Positions 24,267-33,554 are shown, counted from the stretch's first letter. The stretch is 64,000 nucleotides of DNA from Acidobacteria bacterium SCN 69-37 (GCA_001724025.1 MEDJ01000022.1:1-64000); one strand, 5' to 3'. The notes: generated by a model not told the origin, from the sequence alone. Numbers and translations are program-made.

Positions 24267-24548
24267 TCATCCCCTGGCCCCGAACGGCAGATCACCCTCG
24301 AGTAGTTGCCTGGCGACCAGAGCGCGTACGCCGAGCAGCGAGGGTTCGTCGAGCCGCCTTGGAGGGCCTTCGCCGGGGCGCTCCTCGACCCATGACCGCA
24401 CGAGCCCCTTGGCCTCCATGCGGCCGAGCGTGACGTAGACGCTGCCACGCTTCAGACGGTTGCGCGATCGCGCGACGCGATCGAGCCCATACGCCGGACT
24501 CTGCAACAGCATCAGATCGATCACGACGGCTCCCAGGCCGGACAGCAC
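24267..24548 (-). CDS. PadR-like winged-helix regulator
   Basis: 93 residues, consistent with the DNA-binding half of PadR family repressors. Seen: VVIDLMLLQSPAYGLDRVARSRNRLKRGSVYVTLGRMEAKGLVRSWVEERP, matching the PadR helix-turn-helix and wing (GSVYVTLGRMEAKGL corresponds to the usual SLYPALHRLEARG). The C-terminal dimerisation helix is short. GTG 24548 is preferred; an AAGACT box lies 6 nt before it. The stop is followed closely by a ribosome site for the small ORF at 24250, so both were likely one operon. Ligand unknown. Confidence 0.75.
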   Translation of the reverse strand: MLSGLGAVVIDLMLLQSPAYGLDRVARSRNRLKRGSVYVTLGRMEAKGLVRSWVEERPGEGPPRRLDEPSLLGVRALVARQLLEGDLPFGARG

Positions 24549-24558
24549 GCGCGCAGTC

Positions 24559-25023
24559 TTATCTCAAGTCAGACGAATGCCAAGCGACGCTCTGAGGTCC
24601 TTTCTCCCATGGCTCGATCTGCCCCGCCACGATGCGGAACAACGGGTGCGGCTGCGGACGCACGACGTCCACCAGTCGCGCGTGGGCCTTCGGGTCGCGA
24701 ATGGCCAGCTTCGCCATGAGATGGCGCCACTCGTGATCGATCTGCCCGCGCGTCACCGCCATCGTCTCGCCGGCACTCAATCTGCCGATCTTGTCCGCCG
24801 CGAACGTATAGCCGCGCGCTGTCGCTTCAGAGTGAACCGAACGCAGGTAGTCAGCGATGACGCCCCGCGGCGATCGCCCGGCCCGGAAGCGCACCAGTTG
24901 CGGGTGATGTCGGTAGCCGGTCGTCTGCCCCGCCAGGACCGCCTGCGCCAGTAACGCCTCGCGCCAGAGCGCGACGAGGCCGCGCGCATCGAGATACTTC
25001 GGATGTAATGACCAGAGACGCAT
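24559..25023 (-). CDS. Pyrimidine-dimer DNA glycosylase-like protein
   Basis: 154 residues. The N-terminus RLWSLHPKYLDARGLVALWREALLAQAVLAG ... GYRHHPQLVRF is the hallmark of the T4 endonuclease V-like family (pyrimidine dimer DNA glycosylase/AP lyase). DHEWRHLMAKLAIRDP continues the family pattern. Such proteins are often annotated by homology; T4 DenV uses its N-terminal Thr, which here would be Arg2 after Met removal, so the chemistry may differ and UV repair is not proven. Lies between padR and the J-domain gene on the same strand. Confidence 0.75.
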   Translation of the reverse strand: MRLWSLHPKYLDARGLVALWREALLAQAVLAGQTTGYRHHPQLVRFRAGRSPRGVIADYLRSVHSEATARGYTFAADKIGRLSAGETMAVTRGQIDHEWRHLMAKLAIRDPKAHARLVDVVRPQPHPLFRIVAGQIEPWEKGPQSVAWHSSDLR

Positions 25024-25068
25024 GCGTCTTCGAACTTCGACGTTGTCCGCTCTTCCGACTTCGTCCTT

Positions 25069-25848
25069 CTAACTTCTCACTTCCCTGATCCCCACCATCT
25101 TTCGCGCCGCGGCGAGTCTGGCGTGCGCCCTGGCGATGTCGGCCCTGACCTGCGCCACCATCTCGGCGAACAGGTCCCAGCCCTTCTTCCGCGTCTCGTC
25201 GATCTTGTGCCTGAGGCGCGCGATGGCGGAATTGCGGAGCTCGATGAACTCGGCCTCGATGAGGGCCAGTTCCTCCTCGATCTCGGCGGCGCGACGCTGG
25301 CGCCGCAGGCGCTCGGCGTCCGGGTCGTCGGACGGGACCGAGTCGGGACTGCGCTCCCAGCGCCGCAGGATCAGCAGCAGACGATCGGCATCACGCTCGG
25401 CATACGCCCGGTTGGCCTCCGCCATGAGGGAGTGGCGGCGCATCCGCGCGGCTTCGTCGGGCGCCCGATCGGGGTGAATCGTCTTCGCCACGTCGCGGAA
25501 CACGCGTTTCAGCAGATCGGATGGCGCCGCCTGTCCACCGCAGGCCGTCTCGTCGGGCATCGTTTCCGCCGTCTCCGAATCGTCGTCTTCGAGATCCTCG
25601 ATCGGCGGCCGGAGCCCGGCACGCACCTCGAGGTCGATCAACTCGGTCTCGAGCTCGTTCAGCTGCCGGTACAGCCCGCCGATCTCGACCAGATACCGCG
25701 ACTGCAGCGCCTGGAGCTCGAGCTTCAGTGCATTCAGCTCACCGCCGCGGGCCGCGAGCCGCGCCTCGAGCTCCGCCAGGCGCACGGCGTCCGCGCTAGG
25801 TGGAACGGGCTGGATGGCATACGACTCACTGGCGCGCGGCGTCGACAC
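25069..25848 (-). CDS. J-domain protein with coiled coils
   Basis: 259 residues, cytoplasmic. Residues about 20-75 are a heptad-rich coiled coil; an acidic linker follows; about 110-165 form a J-like domain (LLKRVFRDVAKTIHPDRAPDEAARMRRHSLMAEANRAYAERD) with the HPD tripeptide required to stimulate DnaK-type ATPases; the remainder, about 180-255, is another long coiled coil. The layout is not that of DnaJ or CbpA, since the J domain is central. Probably a dedicated Hsp70 co-chaperone; partner unknown. Preceded by the P-type ATPase gene (36 bp). Confidence 0.75.
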   Translation of the reverse strand: MSTPRASESYAIQPVPPSADAVRLAELEARLAARGGELNALKLELQALQSRYLVEIGGLYRQLNELETELIDLEVRAGLRPPIEDLEDDDSETAETMPDETACGGQAAPSDLLKRVFRDVAKTIHPDRAPDEAARMRRHSLMAEANRAYAERDADRLLLILRRWERSPDSVPSDDPDAERLRRQRRAAEIEEELALIEAEFIELRNSAIARLRHKIDETRKKGWDLFAEMVAQVRADIARAHARLAAARKMVGIREVRS

Positions 25849-25885
25849 AGCCGGGTATTGTATGGCCTCCGCGCACGCGCCCCCC

Positions 25886-28579
25886 TCAGTCCAGACGCCC
25901 GAAGTACCCGTGGCGTTCGAACCACTTGGCCGCCTCGATCACGGGCACGACGGTCAGCGCAGCACCGGTGACGACGGCCCAATCGGTCCAGGCAAACGCG
26001 AACGTGTCGAACGGTCCGTGCAGGAACGGGACGTAAATCACCACGGCCAGCAGCCCGATCTCCCAGAGCACGGCCAGGTTCAGCCATCGGTTCGCCAGCG
26101 GCCGGCGCAGCACCGAGTACCTGTCGGATCGGTAGTTGTATGCCTTGAAGAACTGAATCAGCACGAGGGAGACGAACGTCATGGCCATGGCCTCCGTCAG
26201 CGACCGCCCCGTCCGGAGCAGCCACGCGAAGAGGCCGAGGTTGACGATGGCCGACCAGATCCCGCCCGTCAGCAGCAGGACGACGATCGGCCGCGTGAAG
26301 ATGCCCGATCGCGGATCGCGGGGCCGTCGGGTCATCAGATCCGGCTCGGCCGGATCGACGGCCAGCGCCAGCGCGGGCAATCCGTCGGTGGCGAGGTTGA
26401 CATAGAGGATCTGCACGGCAGTGAGCGGCATGGGCATGCCGGCCAGCGACGCGCCGGCCATCAGCAGGATTTCGCCGACGTTCGACGAGAGCAGGAACGT
26501 GAGGTACTTCCGGATGTTGCTGAAGACGATGCGCCCTTCCTCGACGGCCGCGACGATCGAGGCGAAGTTGTCGTCGAGCAGGGTCACGCTCGCGGCTTCC
26601 TTGCTGACGTCCGTGCCGGTCACGCCCATCGCGATGCCGACATCCGCCTTCTTCAGCGCGGGCGCGTCGTTCACGCCATCGCCCGTCATCGCCACCACGT
26701 GGCCCGCCGCCTGCCAGGCCGCGACGACGCGCAGCTTGTCGGCGGGCGAGACGCGGGCATACACGCCGATCTCCGGTACCGCGGCCACCAGCGCCGCCTC
26801 GTCCATCGCCGCCAGTTCCGCGCCGGCCACCACGCGACGATCACCGAGCAGCCCGATCTCACCGGCAATCGCACGCGCGGTCAGCGGGTGATCGCCGGTG
26901 ATCATCACGGGGGTGATTCCCGCCTGATGGCAGGTCGCCACCGACACGGCCGCTTCGACGCGGGGCGGATCCATCATCGCCACGAGTCCGAGGAACGTCA
27001 TGCCGCGCTCCGCATCCTCCGGTGTGGCCGCGGACTTGCGGCCGAACGCGAGCACACGCAATCCCTCGGCCGCCATCTCGCGCTCGAGCGCGATCAGCCG
27101 CTCACGGTCAGCCGCAGACAGCGCCCGCTCGTCTCCGCCCATGGCCTGCCTGTCGCAATCGGACAGGAGGGCATCGACGGCGCCCTTCGAGTACGCCACC
27201 GTGCCGGCCCCGGTCTCGTGCAGGGTTGTCATGCGTCGCCGTTCCGAACTGAACGGGATTTCGTGGACGCGCGGCGCGCCGGCGTCGAGCGCCTCCGGAT
27301 CGAGCCCGGCCTTCACCGCAGCCACCACGAGGGCCCCCTCGGTCGGGTCCCCCTCGATGTGCCAGCGTCCCTCGACGGACACGAGCCTCGCGTCCGACGC
27401 GAAGACGCCCGCACGCAGCAGTTCCAGTGCAACATCCGACGGCGTGACCAGCGCGCCGTCGACGCGCAGATCGCCCACCGGCTCGTAGCCCACGCCGGAC
27501 ACGTCGTACACGGCATCGGCCGTCGCGACCCGCCGGACCGTCATCTCGTTCCGCGTGAGCGTGCCCGTCTTGTCGGTGCAGATGACCGACGTGCTGCCCA
27601 GTGTCTCGACGACAGGCAGGCGCCGCACGAGCGCCTGCCGCTTCACCATGCGCCGCACGCCGATGGCGAGTGAAATCGTGACGACCGCCGGCAGCGCCTC
27701 GGGCACCACCGCAACGGCCAGGGCGATACCGAAGATGAACATGTCGAGCGGCGGCATCCCGCGCCACAGTCCCGTCGCGACGATCACCGCCACGACGACA
27801 ATCGCGGCTTTCCCGAGCGTGGTGCCGAGCCTGTCAAGGTTCTCCTGCAGCGGCGTGCGCCCGGAATCGACGCTCTGCACCAGCCGGCTGATCCGGCCGA
27901 ACTCGGTCGCCATGCCCGTGGCCACGACCACCCCGCGGCCGCGCCCCACGGCCACGAGCGTCCCGGCATACGCCATGTTGACGCGGTCGCCCACCCCAAC
28001 GCCGGCCTCCGTCAACGCCGTCGTCGTCTTCTCGACCGCCAGCGATTCGCCCGTCAGCGCGGCCTCGTCGATGGTCAGGTTGATCGCCTCGATCACCCGC
28101 ACATCGGCCGGTACGCGGTCTCCCGCGCGCAGCAGCACGACGTCGCCTGGCACGAGTTCCCGCGCCGGCACGGCCGCCTCCACGCCATCGCGCAGCACGT
28201 GCCCGAGCGGCGCCGCCATCTCGCGCAGCGCTTCCAGCGCCCGCTCGGCGCGATATTCCTGGATGAAGCCGAGGACCACGGCAAACAGCACGATGATCGC
28301 GATCGCGGCCGCCTCGATCGCGTGGCCGAGCACGCCGGACATCACGGCGGCCACGAGCAGGATGATCACGAGCACGTTCCGGAACTGCGCCCCGAACGTG
28401 TGCCACGGCGGCGTGCGCCCCACCGCCTGCAGTTCGTTCGGGCCGTGCGTCTCGAGCCGACGTCCCGCCTCGGCCGTCGTCAAGCCCGTCCCGGCCGTGC
28501 CGAGACGCACCATCGCGTCGTCGGCGTCGACCGTATGCCAGATCGTCTCGTCCTGTGTGCCGCTGGTGGCGTCCGTCAT
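25886..28579 (-). CDS. Cation-transporting P-type ATPase (P2 type)
   Basis: 897 residues, full length for a P2A/P2B-like pump. In order: N-terminal cation-ATPase domain (GLTTAEAGRRLETHGPNEL), membrane pair, actuator domain with ALTGES, VPEALPAVVTISLAIGVRRM (PEALP, the ion-binding helix of Ca2+-type pumps), phosphorylation site DKTGTLT near residue 334, the nucleotide domain, TGDGVNDAPALKKADVGIAMG, and six C-terminal membrane segments. Ca2+ is the likely ion but Mn2+, Mg2+ or Na+ cannot be excluded. ATG 28579. It is divergent from the DUF1538 genes across 69 bp. Confidence 0.92.
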   Translation of the reverse strand: MTDATSGTQDETIWHTVDADDAMVRLGTAGTGLTTAEAGRRLETHGPNELQAVGRTPPWHTFGAQFRNVLVIILLVAAVMSGVLGHAIEAAAIAIIVLFAVVLGFIQEYRAERALEALREMAAPLGHVLRDGVEAAVPARELVPGDVVLLRAGDRVPADVRVIEAINLTIDEAALTGESLAVEKTTTALTEAGVGVGDRVNMAYAGTLVAVGRGRGVVVATGMATEFGRISRLVQSVDSGRTPLQENLDRLGTTLGKAAIVVVAVIVATGLWRGMPPLDMFIFGIALAVAVVPEALPAVVTISLAIGVRRMVKRQALVRRLPVVETLGSTSVICTDKTGTLTRNEMTVRRVATADAVYDVSGVGYEPVGDLRVDGALVTPSDVALELLRAGVFASDARLVSVEGRWHIEGDPTEGALVVAAVKAGLDPEALDAGAPRVHEIPFSSERRRMTTLHETGAGTVAYSKGAVDALLSDCDRQAMGGDERALSAADRERLIALEREMAAEGLRVLAFGRKSAATPEDAERGMTFLGLVAMMDPPRVEAAVSVATCHQAGITPVMITGDHPLTARAIAGEIGLLGDRRVVAGAELAAMDEAALVAAVPEIGVYARVSPADKLRVVAAWQAAGHVVAMTGDGVNDAPALKKADVGIAMGVTGTDVSKEAASVTLLDDNFASIVAAVEEGRIVFSNIRKYLTFLLSSNVGEILLMAGASLAGMPMPLTAVQILYVNLATDGLPALALAVDPAEPDLMTRRPRDPRSGIFTRPIVVLLLTGGIWSAIVNLGLFAWLLRTGRSLTEAMAMTFVSLVLIQFFKAYNYRSDRYSVLRRPLANRWLNLAVLWEIGLLAVVIYVPFLHGPFDTFAFAWTDWAVVTGAALTVVPVIEAAKWFERHGYFGRLD

Positions 28580-28648
28580 TCCGTATGCCTCGCGTCGGTT
28601 GTCGCGGCCATGAGGGGCGGAGAATAATGCCCGTGTCCGGCGATTCCG

Positions 28649-29341
28649 ATGCTATCCGTGTTGAAGGAACGATTCGTGGAAGTGGCCAGGGCCGTGACGC
28701 CACTGATCGCGACCGTGTGCATCCTGCAGGTCGTCGTGGTCCATGCGCCGGCCGCCGATGTGCTGCGCTTCCTCGCCGGTTCGGTCCTCGCCGTGCTGGG
28801 CATGATGCTGCTCTTCATCGGCATCGACATCGGCATCCTGCCAATGGGACGATTCATCGGCGCCGAGCTGCCGCGCAAGGGCTCGCTCGTGCTGATTCTG
28901 GCCGTGGCGTTCGCGCTCGGTTTCGCCACCACCGTCGCCGAACCCGACGTGCTGGTCCTGGCATCGCAGGTGGAGGATGCCTCGCACGGTGACGTCTCCG
29001 CCAGGTCCCTCATCTATATCATCGCCGTCGGCGTCGGCACGTTTGCCGCCATCGCCCTGCTGCGCGTGGTCCGCGGCTTCTCCATGACCACGCTGCTGAC
29101 GGTAGCGTACGGCCTGATGCTCGTGCTCTCGTTCCTCACGCCGCCCGATCTGGTGCCGCTCGCCTACGATGCCGGCAGCGTGACCACCGGCGTGCTCACG
29201 GCTCCGGTCATCCTCGCGCTGGCCATCGGTCTGAGTTCGGTGCTCGCCGGCCGCTCGGCCGTCTCTGACGGCTTCGGCCTGCTGGGATTTGCCTCGATCG
29301 GCGCGATGATCGCCGTGATGGTGGCGCGGTTCTTCCTGTGA
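28649..29341 (+). CDS. DUF1538 membrane protein, first of two
   Basis: 230 residues, almost entirely hydrophobic, about 6-7 membrane segments, DUF1538 family. Internal pattern GIDIGILPMGRFIGAELPRKG and FATTVAEPDVLVLASQVE (with the conserved TxAEPDV) repeats in the next gene. The function of DUF1538 proteins is not established; transport is likely. ATG 28649 chosen; leader contains a possible AATAAT box. The stop overlaps the next start (TGATG), and a PII protein gene closes the operon. Confidence 0.85.
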   Translation: MLSVLKERFVEVARAVTPLIATVCILQVVVVHAPAADVLRFLAGSVLAVLGMMLLFIGIDIGILPMGRFIGAELPRKGSLVLILAVAFALGFATTVAEPDVLVLASQVEDASHGDVSARSLIYIIAVGVGTFAAIALLRVVRGFSMTTLLTVAYGLMLVLSFLTPPDLVPLAYDAGSVTTGVLTAPVILALAIGLSSVLAGRSAVSDGFGLLGFASIGAMIAVMVARFFL

Positions 29342-30072
29342 TGGCCGAACCGATCCTCGACGTCGTGCTGTCGACCGCGCGAAGCGTCGCCGTGGCCGTC
29401 GCGCCCCTCGTCCTCTTCTTCGCCCTCTTCCAGCTGTTCGTGCTCGGCCTGCCGCGTCGCGAGATCGCGCGCATCGCCACGGGCACGCTGCTGGCCTCGG
29501 CCGGCCTCTTCATCTTCCTGCTCGGAGTCGCAATCGGCTTCCTGCCGTTCGGCCGGATCCTCGGCGAAGCCCTCGGTGCGCTCGATCGCACGTGGCTGCT
29601 CGTGGCCATCGGCCTGCTGCTCGGCTTCGTGACGACGTGGGGCGAGCCGGCGGTGCGGATCCTGGCCGATCAGGTCGAGGAAGCATCGGCCGGATCGATC
29701 CGCCGCGGCCTGGTGCTCCAGGCGATCTGCGTTGGCGTGGCCCTCTCGGTCGCGATCGGCATGCTGCGCATCACCCACGCGATTCCGCTGCTGTACATCG
29801 TGGTGCCGGGCTACGCGCTCGTGCTGATCATCATGCGGCTGAGCGACAGGGAGTTCGTCTCGATTGCGATCGACGCCGGTGGCGTGGCCACGGGCCCGAT
29901 GGCCAACACGTTCCTGCTCGCACTGGCCTTCGGCGTCTCGGCCGCGGCCGGCGATCGCGATCCGCTGGTCCACGGGCTCGGGCTCGTGTCGCTCATCGCC
30001 CTCGCGCCGGTGATCTCGGTGATGATCATCGGGCTCGTCGTCCGCCGGACGTCATCCGGCAAGGAGCCGTGA
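29341..30072 (+). CDS. DUF1538 membrane protein, second of two
   Basis: 243 residues, paralogue of the preceding protein: GVAIGFLPFGRILGEALGAL and FVTTWGEPAVRILADQVEEAS match the same positions, and a GGVATGPMANTFLLALAFG stretch matches GSVTTGVLTAPVILALAIG. The two probably assemble as a heterodimer or act as the two halves of one transporter, since some DUF1538 proteins are double-length. ATG 29341 overlaps the upstream TGA by one base. Followed after 1 bp by the PII gene. Confidence 0.85.
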   Translation: MAEPILDVVLSTARSVAVAVAPLVLFFALFQLFVLGLPRREIARIATGTLLASAGLFIFLLGVAIGFLPFGRILGEALGALDRTWLLVAIGLLLGFVTTWGEPAVRILADQVEEASAGSIRRGLVLQAICVGVALSVAIGMLRITHAIPLLYIVVPGYALVLIIMRLSDREFVSIAIDAGGVATGPMANTFLLALAFGVSAAAGDRDPLVHGLGLVSLIALAPVISVMIIGLVVRRTSSGKEP

Positions 30073-30073
30073 C

Positions 30074-30397
30074 ATGCAGAACGCGTCGTTGATCGTGAGC
30101 ATCGTGCGCAAGGGCTGGGGCAGCACCGTGCTCGAAGCGTCGGTGAAGGCCGGCGCGCGTGGCGGCACCGTCATCTACGGCCGCGGCGCGGGCATCAACG
30201 AGCAGGACAAGATTTTCGGCATGTCAATCGAGCCGGAAAAGGAGATCCTGCTGACCCTGACCCACGCGGACCGCGTGGACGACATCCTGCGCGCCATCGT
30301 GGACGCCGGCGAGCTGAACCAGACAGGCCGCGGCATCGCCTTCGTCGTCCCCGTCGACAAGGTGCTCGGCGTAGCGCACTTCATGAAACAAGGATGA
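30074..30397 (+). CDS. Non-canonical PII-family signalling protein
   Basis: 107 residues with the PII fold pattern (strand-helix-strand repeats, VDDILRAIVDAGELNQTGRGIAFVVPVDKVLGV at the C-terminus). Differences from GlnB/GlnK: the T-loop (GRGAGINEQDKIFGMSIEPEKE) lacks the uridylylated Tyr, and the B-loop TGxxGDGK is reduced to TGRGI. PII proteins bind membrane transporters and sense ATP/ADP, 2-oxoglutarate or other small ligands, so this one probably controls the DUF1538 pair with which it is cotranscribed. AAGGAG precedes the ATG. Confidence 0.85.
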   Translation: MQNASLIVSIVRKGWGSTVLEASVKAGARGGTVIYGRGAGINEQDKIFGMSIEPEKEILLTLTHADRVDDILRAIVDAGELNQTGRGIAFVVPVDKVLGVAHFMKQG

Positions 30398-30409
30398 CGG
30401 CCGCCGATC

Positions 30410-31291
30410 TCACTCGCCCATCTCCTGCAACTTCCGCTCGATCATCACGCGCGCTGCTGCTGCATCGGTGGCCGCCTGGCGGGCACGTTCGGCCTCGTCG
30501 CGACGTTCCCACGCGTCCTTCCGCACGCGGTCGAGCTCCCGCTCGAGTGCTGCCAGCTGCGCCGCCGATCGTTCCGCCGCCTCACGTGCGCGCGTGAACG
30601 CCTCCAGCACCTCGCGCTCCTTCGTCCGGGCCGCGGCCATCGCACCCGTCAGTCGCGCTGTCTCGCGCTCGCGCAGACGTTCGGCCCGGCGGGCCCCGGC
30701 TTCGCGGGCGGCACGCGCGTCGGCCGTCGCTGTGCGCCCGGCAACGGCCGTCGCCGTCGCGCTGCGCGGCCGCTTCATGACGACGACGTCGGCCGGCTGT
30801 CGAGGTGCGGCCGTCCCTGCCGCGCCGATGAGCGCGGCGAGCGCCGCAAAACCGACGGGCTCGATGGGCCGCGCGAGCCGCCCGGCAATCTCCGGCGATG
30901 GGACAGCCTCGAGCGTGCGCTCAATCGCGTGGATCGTGGCGGCTGATACCGGCTCACGTGCTTCGCGCAGCGTCGCCAGCGCGGCGGCAACAGCCGCCTC
31001 GTGTGCCGCACGATGACGCGCGTCGGCCCGGCCCACGTCGGCGCGCCTGCCCGCCATCTGGCTCACGTGAGCAGCACGCCTGGCCTCGGCGGCCGTCACG
31101 AGCGCGTCGAACACGCGCCGATGATGCCAGTAGAGCTGGTTGATCGCCCATGCGGGCAGCGACGGCTTGACGAGCGCCTTGATCTCGACCGCGCGATCAC
31201 CGCCGCGCTTCGCCAGAGCGTTACGGGCCGGCGTGAACGCGCCGGGCCCGCCGGCATAGAGCGCATCGATTTCCTCATCGATCGAGGGCAC
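30410..31291 (-). CDS. Conserved coiled-coil protein of unknown function
   Basis: 293 residues, no signal peptide. The N-terminal 60 residues look conserved (IDALYAGGPGAFTPARNALAKR ... IKALVKPSLPAWAINQLYWHHR). Middle part is Ala/Arg-rich; residues about 190-290 are a strongly charged coiled coil (Ala/Glu/Arg heptads). I recognise no named domain. It is the last gene on the minus strand before the DUF1538 operon, 40 bp after the outer-membrane gene at 31332, and may be the tail of the lanthipeptide/signalling operon or a separate unit. Confidence 0.7.
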   Translation of the reverse strand: MPSIDEEIDALYAGGPGAFTPARNALAKRGGDRAVEIKALVKPSLPAWAINQLYWHHRRVFDALVTAAEARRAAHVSQMAGRRADVGRADARHRAAHEAAVAAALATLREAREPVSAATIHAIERTLEAVPSPEIAGRLARPIEPVGFAALAALIGAAGTAAPRQPADVVVMKRPRSATATAVAGRTATADARAAREAGARRAERLRERETARLTGAMAAARTKEREVLEAFTRAREAAERSAAQLAALERELDRVRKDAWERRDEAERARQAATDAAAARVMIERKLQEMGE

Positions 31292-31331
31292 GCGTGCAGC
31301 ATGACACGGGACGCCGCCGGCGCCGTCCCGA

Positions 31332-32627
31332 TCAGAACGAGAAGTCCATGCCGATAACGGGTGTGATGCGCGCGGTGATGCCCGCGTCGTTGAGCGCGAT
31401 CAGCAGGTTCGCGGAGAGCAGCGCGTTGCCGCCCACGTTGATCTTCGCGCCCACGGCAGCGCTCACGAGATTGAGCGATCCAGACTGCCGCTCGTACTCG
31501 CGCAGCGGCCACTCGAAGCTCTGCCCGGCCTGGTTGTGATACGTCCAGACGTTGTCGACCAGCCGCAGGCGCCCGGCGTCGAGCAGTGACCGGCCGATGA
31601 GATCGGCAGCGAGCGTCACCGTCGGCGCGGCCGCGACCTCCACGCCCACCTTGTATCCGACCTCGTTCGGCGTCGAGACCACGTCGCCATCGCCGGCCGC
31701 CGTGAAGCCCACATTGACGTGCGGCGCGATGCGGCCGCGGGTCGCCGACGCGATGAACGTCCCCGTCACCGCCGCGCCGCCGGTACCGAGCAGGTTCTCG
31801 GCATCGCCGGACGGCAGGCGCAGATCGACGCCGACCGCCATGCCGCCGCCCTGCATCTGGTGAAAGCGATACTTGGCGCGCACCAGCACGTCGCCCAGGC
31901 CGGTCTTGCTCCCCGAGGCGGGGAAGACGTGCGACGTCTGGCCATCGGCGAACGTGTGAATCGGCGACGTCTCGCCGCTGGCCAGGCGCAGGATGCGAGC
32001 GTTGACGTTCGCCTCCATGTTCACGTGGACGATCGGCAGCGTCACCGCGACATCGAGGTTGTCGGCCACGCCATAGTTGACGAACACCGAGGTTGTCGAA
32101 CTGGTCAGCCCGAGGTCGAGCGACGCCTCGACGAGATCGCCTTCGAAGAACGATCCGCCGGCGTCCGAGTGACGGAGGTAGAACCTGATGTCACCGCTGT
32201 CGAGCGCCGTGCCGTTGAACGACGAGTAGCTCGACCGCTGGAAATTGGCCCCGAACGTCAGTTTGCCCTTGCCGTTGGTCAACGCCCGCTCGGCGAACGA
32301 CGGCCCGAACGTGTCGGTGGCGCGCTGGAACACGCCGAGGGAGGTGTCGTAGGTGAAACTGAAGCCGCCCGACGGCGATCCGATCGGGAAGGTCGCCAGC
32401 TGCGTGACGATCTGCTGGTTGAACAGGTACGGCGCCAGTTCCTGATTCTCACCGGGCAGGAAGTGCGCCTCGTGCGATGGGAATCCGGGCGGTGGCGGCG
32501 CCAGCCGGATATCGGACTGGATGAGCTGCACCAGCATCTGCGACAGCGGCGCCTGCTGGGCCAGGCCGATGCCCGGCGCGAGCAGCGCCCCACAGAAGAT
32601 CGCACTCACGACGCGTCGGTTGATCAC
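31332..32627 (-). CDS. Outer-membrane beta-barrel-like protein (paralogue 1)
   Basis: 431 residues. Signal peptide VVSAIFCGALLAPGIGLAQQ, then alternating beta-strand pattern through the chain and a C-terminal Phe (IGMDFSF), as in BAM-inserted barrels. It shares GLGDVLVRAKYR, DLDVAVTLPIVHV and the late SAAVGAKINVGG-like block with the protein at 37487-38851 (GVGDILVRAKVR, VDLGVIVPFVQM), so they are paralogues. SD AGGAGG before GTG 32627 is strong. It lies 159 bp after the PP2C gene on the same strand. Possible channel or anchor for the exported peptide; this is inference from position. Confidence 0.75.
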   Translation of the reverse strand: MINRRVVSAIFCGALLAPGIGLAQQAPLSQMLVQLIQSDIRLAPPPPGFPSHEAHFLPGENQELAPYLFNQQIVTQLATFPIGSPSGGFSFTYDTSLGVFQRATDTFGPSFAERALTNGKGKLTFGANFQRSSYSSFNGTALDSGDIRFYLRHSDAGGSFFEGDLVEASLDLGLTSSTTSVFVNYGVADNLDVAVTLPIVHVNMEANVNARILRLASGETSPIHTFADGQTSHVFPASGSKTGLGDVLVRAKYRFHQMQGGGMAVGVDLRLPSGDAENLLGTGGAAVTGTFIASATRGRIAPHVNVGFTAAGDGDVVSTPNEVGYKVGVEVAAAPTVTLAADLIGRSLLDAGRLRLVDNVWTYHNQAGQSFEWPLREYERQSGSLNLVSAAVGAKINVGGNALLSANLLIALNDAGITARITPVIGMDFSF

Positions 32628-32786
32628 GCTGCCTCCTTTTTCGTCTTGTCGTCACAAGGCGCCCGTCGTCGCGGATGCGCCAGTGCTCTTATCGGCACCA
32701 TCCGCCTGGCGAGACAGTGCCACACACAGCCGCCACGGCATGGTGCTGAAAACCGACCGGCCGTTTCCCCCGTGCGCCTCGCGTCC

Positions 32787-33539
32787 TCACGCCCGATACC
32801 GCACCACGAGCGCCGTCACATTGTCCCGGGCACGCTGCTCCAGCACGGCCGCGACGAGCGCCTCGGCCGCCGCCTCGGCATCCGGGTGGCTCGACAGCAG
32901 CGCGGCCGCCTGCTCGTCGGAGATCTCGCCATGCAGGCCATCGGTGCAGAACAGCAGGCGCTCACCATCGCGGAGCGTCCGCTCCCCCACCTCGACCTCG
33001 ACCTGCTCGCGGGCCCCGATGACATTGGTGAGCACGTGGCGCATCGGGTGCCGCTCACCCGGTGCGAGCGCCCCCGCGCTCTGCAGCGTCGCGACCCACG
33101 AATCGTCGGTCGTCAACTGCGTGATCGTGCCATCGATGATCGAATAGATCCGACTGTCGCCGACGCTCACATAGACGCACTCGGCCCCATCGACGAGACC
33201 GGCCACCACGGTAGTCCCCATGCCCGAGAGATCGTCACGGCTCTCGGCCGTCCGGAACACGCGCCTGTTGGCCAGGCGCACGGCCGTGATCAACCGGTTC
33301 GCGTGGAACGTGAGGTTGCGATCGATGCCGTACGGCCACGTCACGTCGTCGCCTTCGTGCGTGCGGCGCATGAACGCCATGATCGTCTCGACGGCGAGCG
33401 CGGCGGCGACCTCGCCGGCGTTGTGCCCGCCCATACCATCGGCCACGACGAATACGCCCAGGGCGGAATCGGCGTCGTACCGATCTTCGTTGGTCTTCCT
33501 GACGCGTCCGGGATGTGTTACGCCGTGTGCGGTCAACAT
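32787..33539 (-). CDS. PP2C-family protein phosphatase
   Basis: Metal-dependent Ser/Thr phosphatase, 250 residues, no membrane helix. Motifs in order: GRVRKTNEDRYDAD (metal Asp), VFVVADGMGGHNAGEVAA, SVGDSRIYSI, LLFCTDGLHGE, and RDNVTALVV (final metal Asp). It should reverse the action of the kinase encoded 15 bp upstream, giving a kinase-phosphatase pair as in the Stp/PknB arrangement. AGAGGA about 8 nt before ATG 33539 is a fair ribosome site. Part of the lanthipeptide operon by orientation and spacing. Confidence 0.94.
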   Translation of the reverse strand: MLTAHGVTHPGRVRKTNEDRYDADSALGVFVVADGMGGHNAGEVAAALAVETIMAFMRRTHEGDDVTWPYGIDRNLTFHANRLITAVRLANRRVFRTAESRDDLSGMGTTVVAGLVDGAECVYVSVGDSRIYSIIDGTITQLTTDDSWVATLQSAGALAPGERHPMRHVLTNVIGAREQVEVEVGERTLRDGERLLFCTDGLHGEISDEQAAALLSSHPDAEAAAEALVAAVLEQRARDNVTALVVRYRA

Positions 33540-33554
33540 GAGCAGCGTCCTCTG

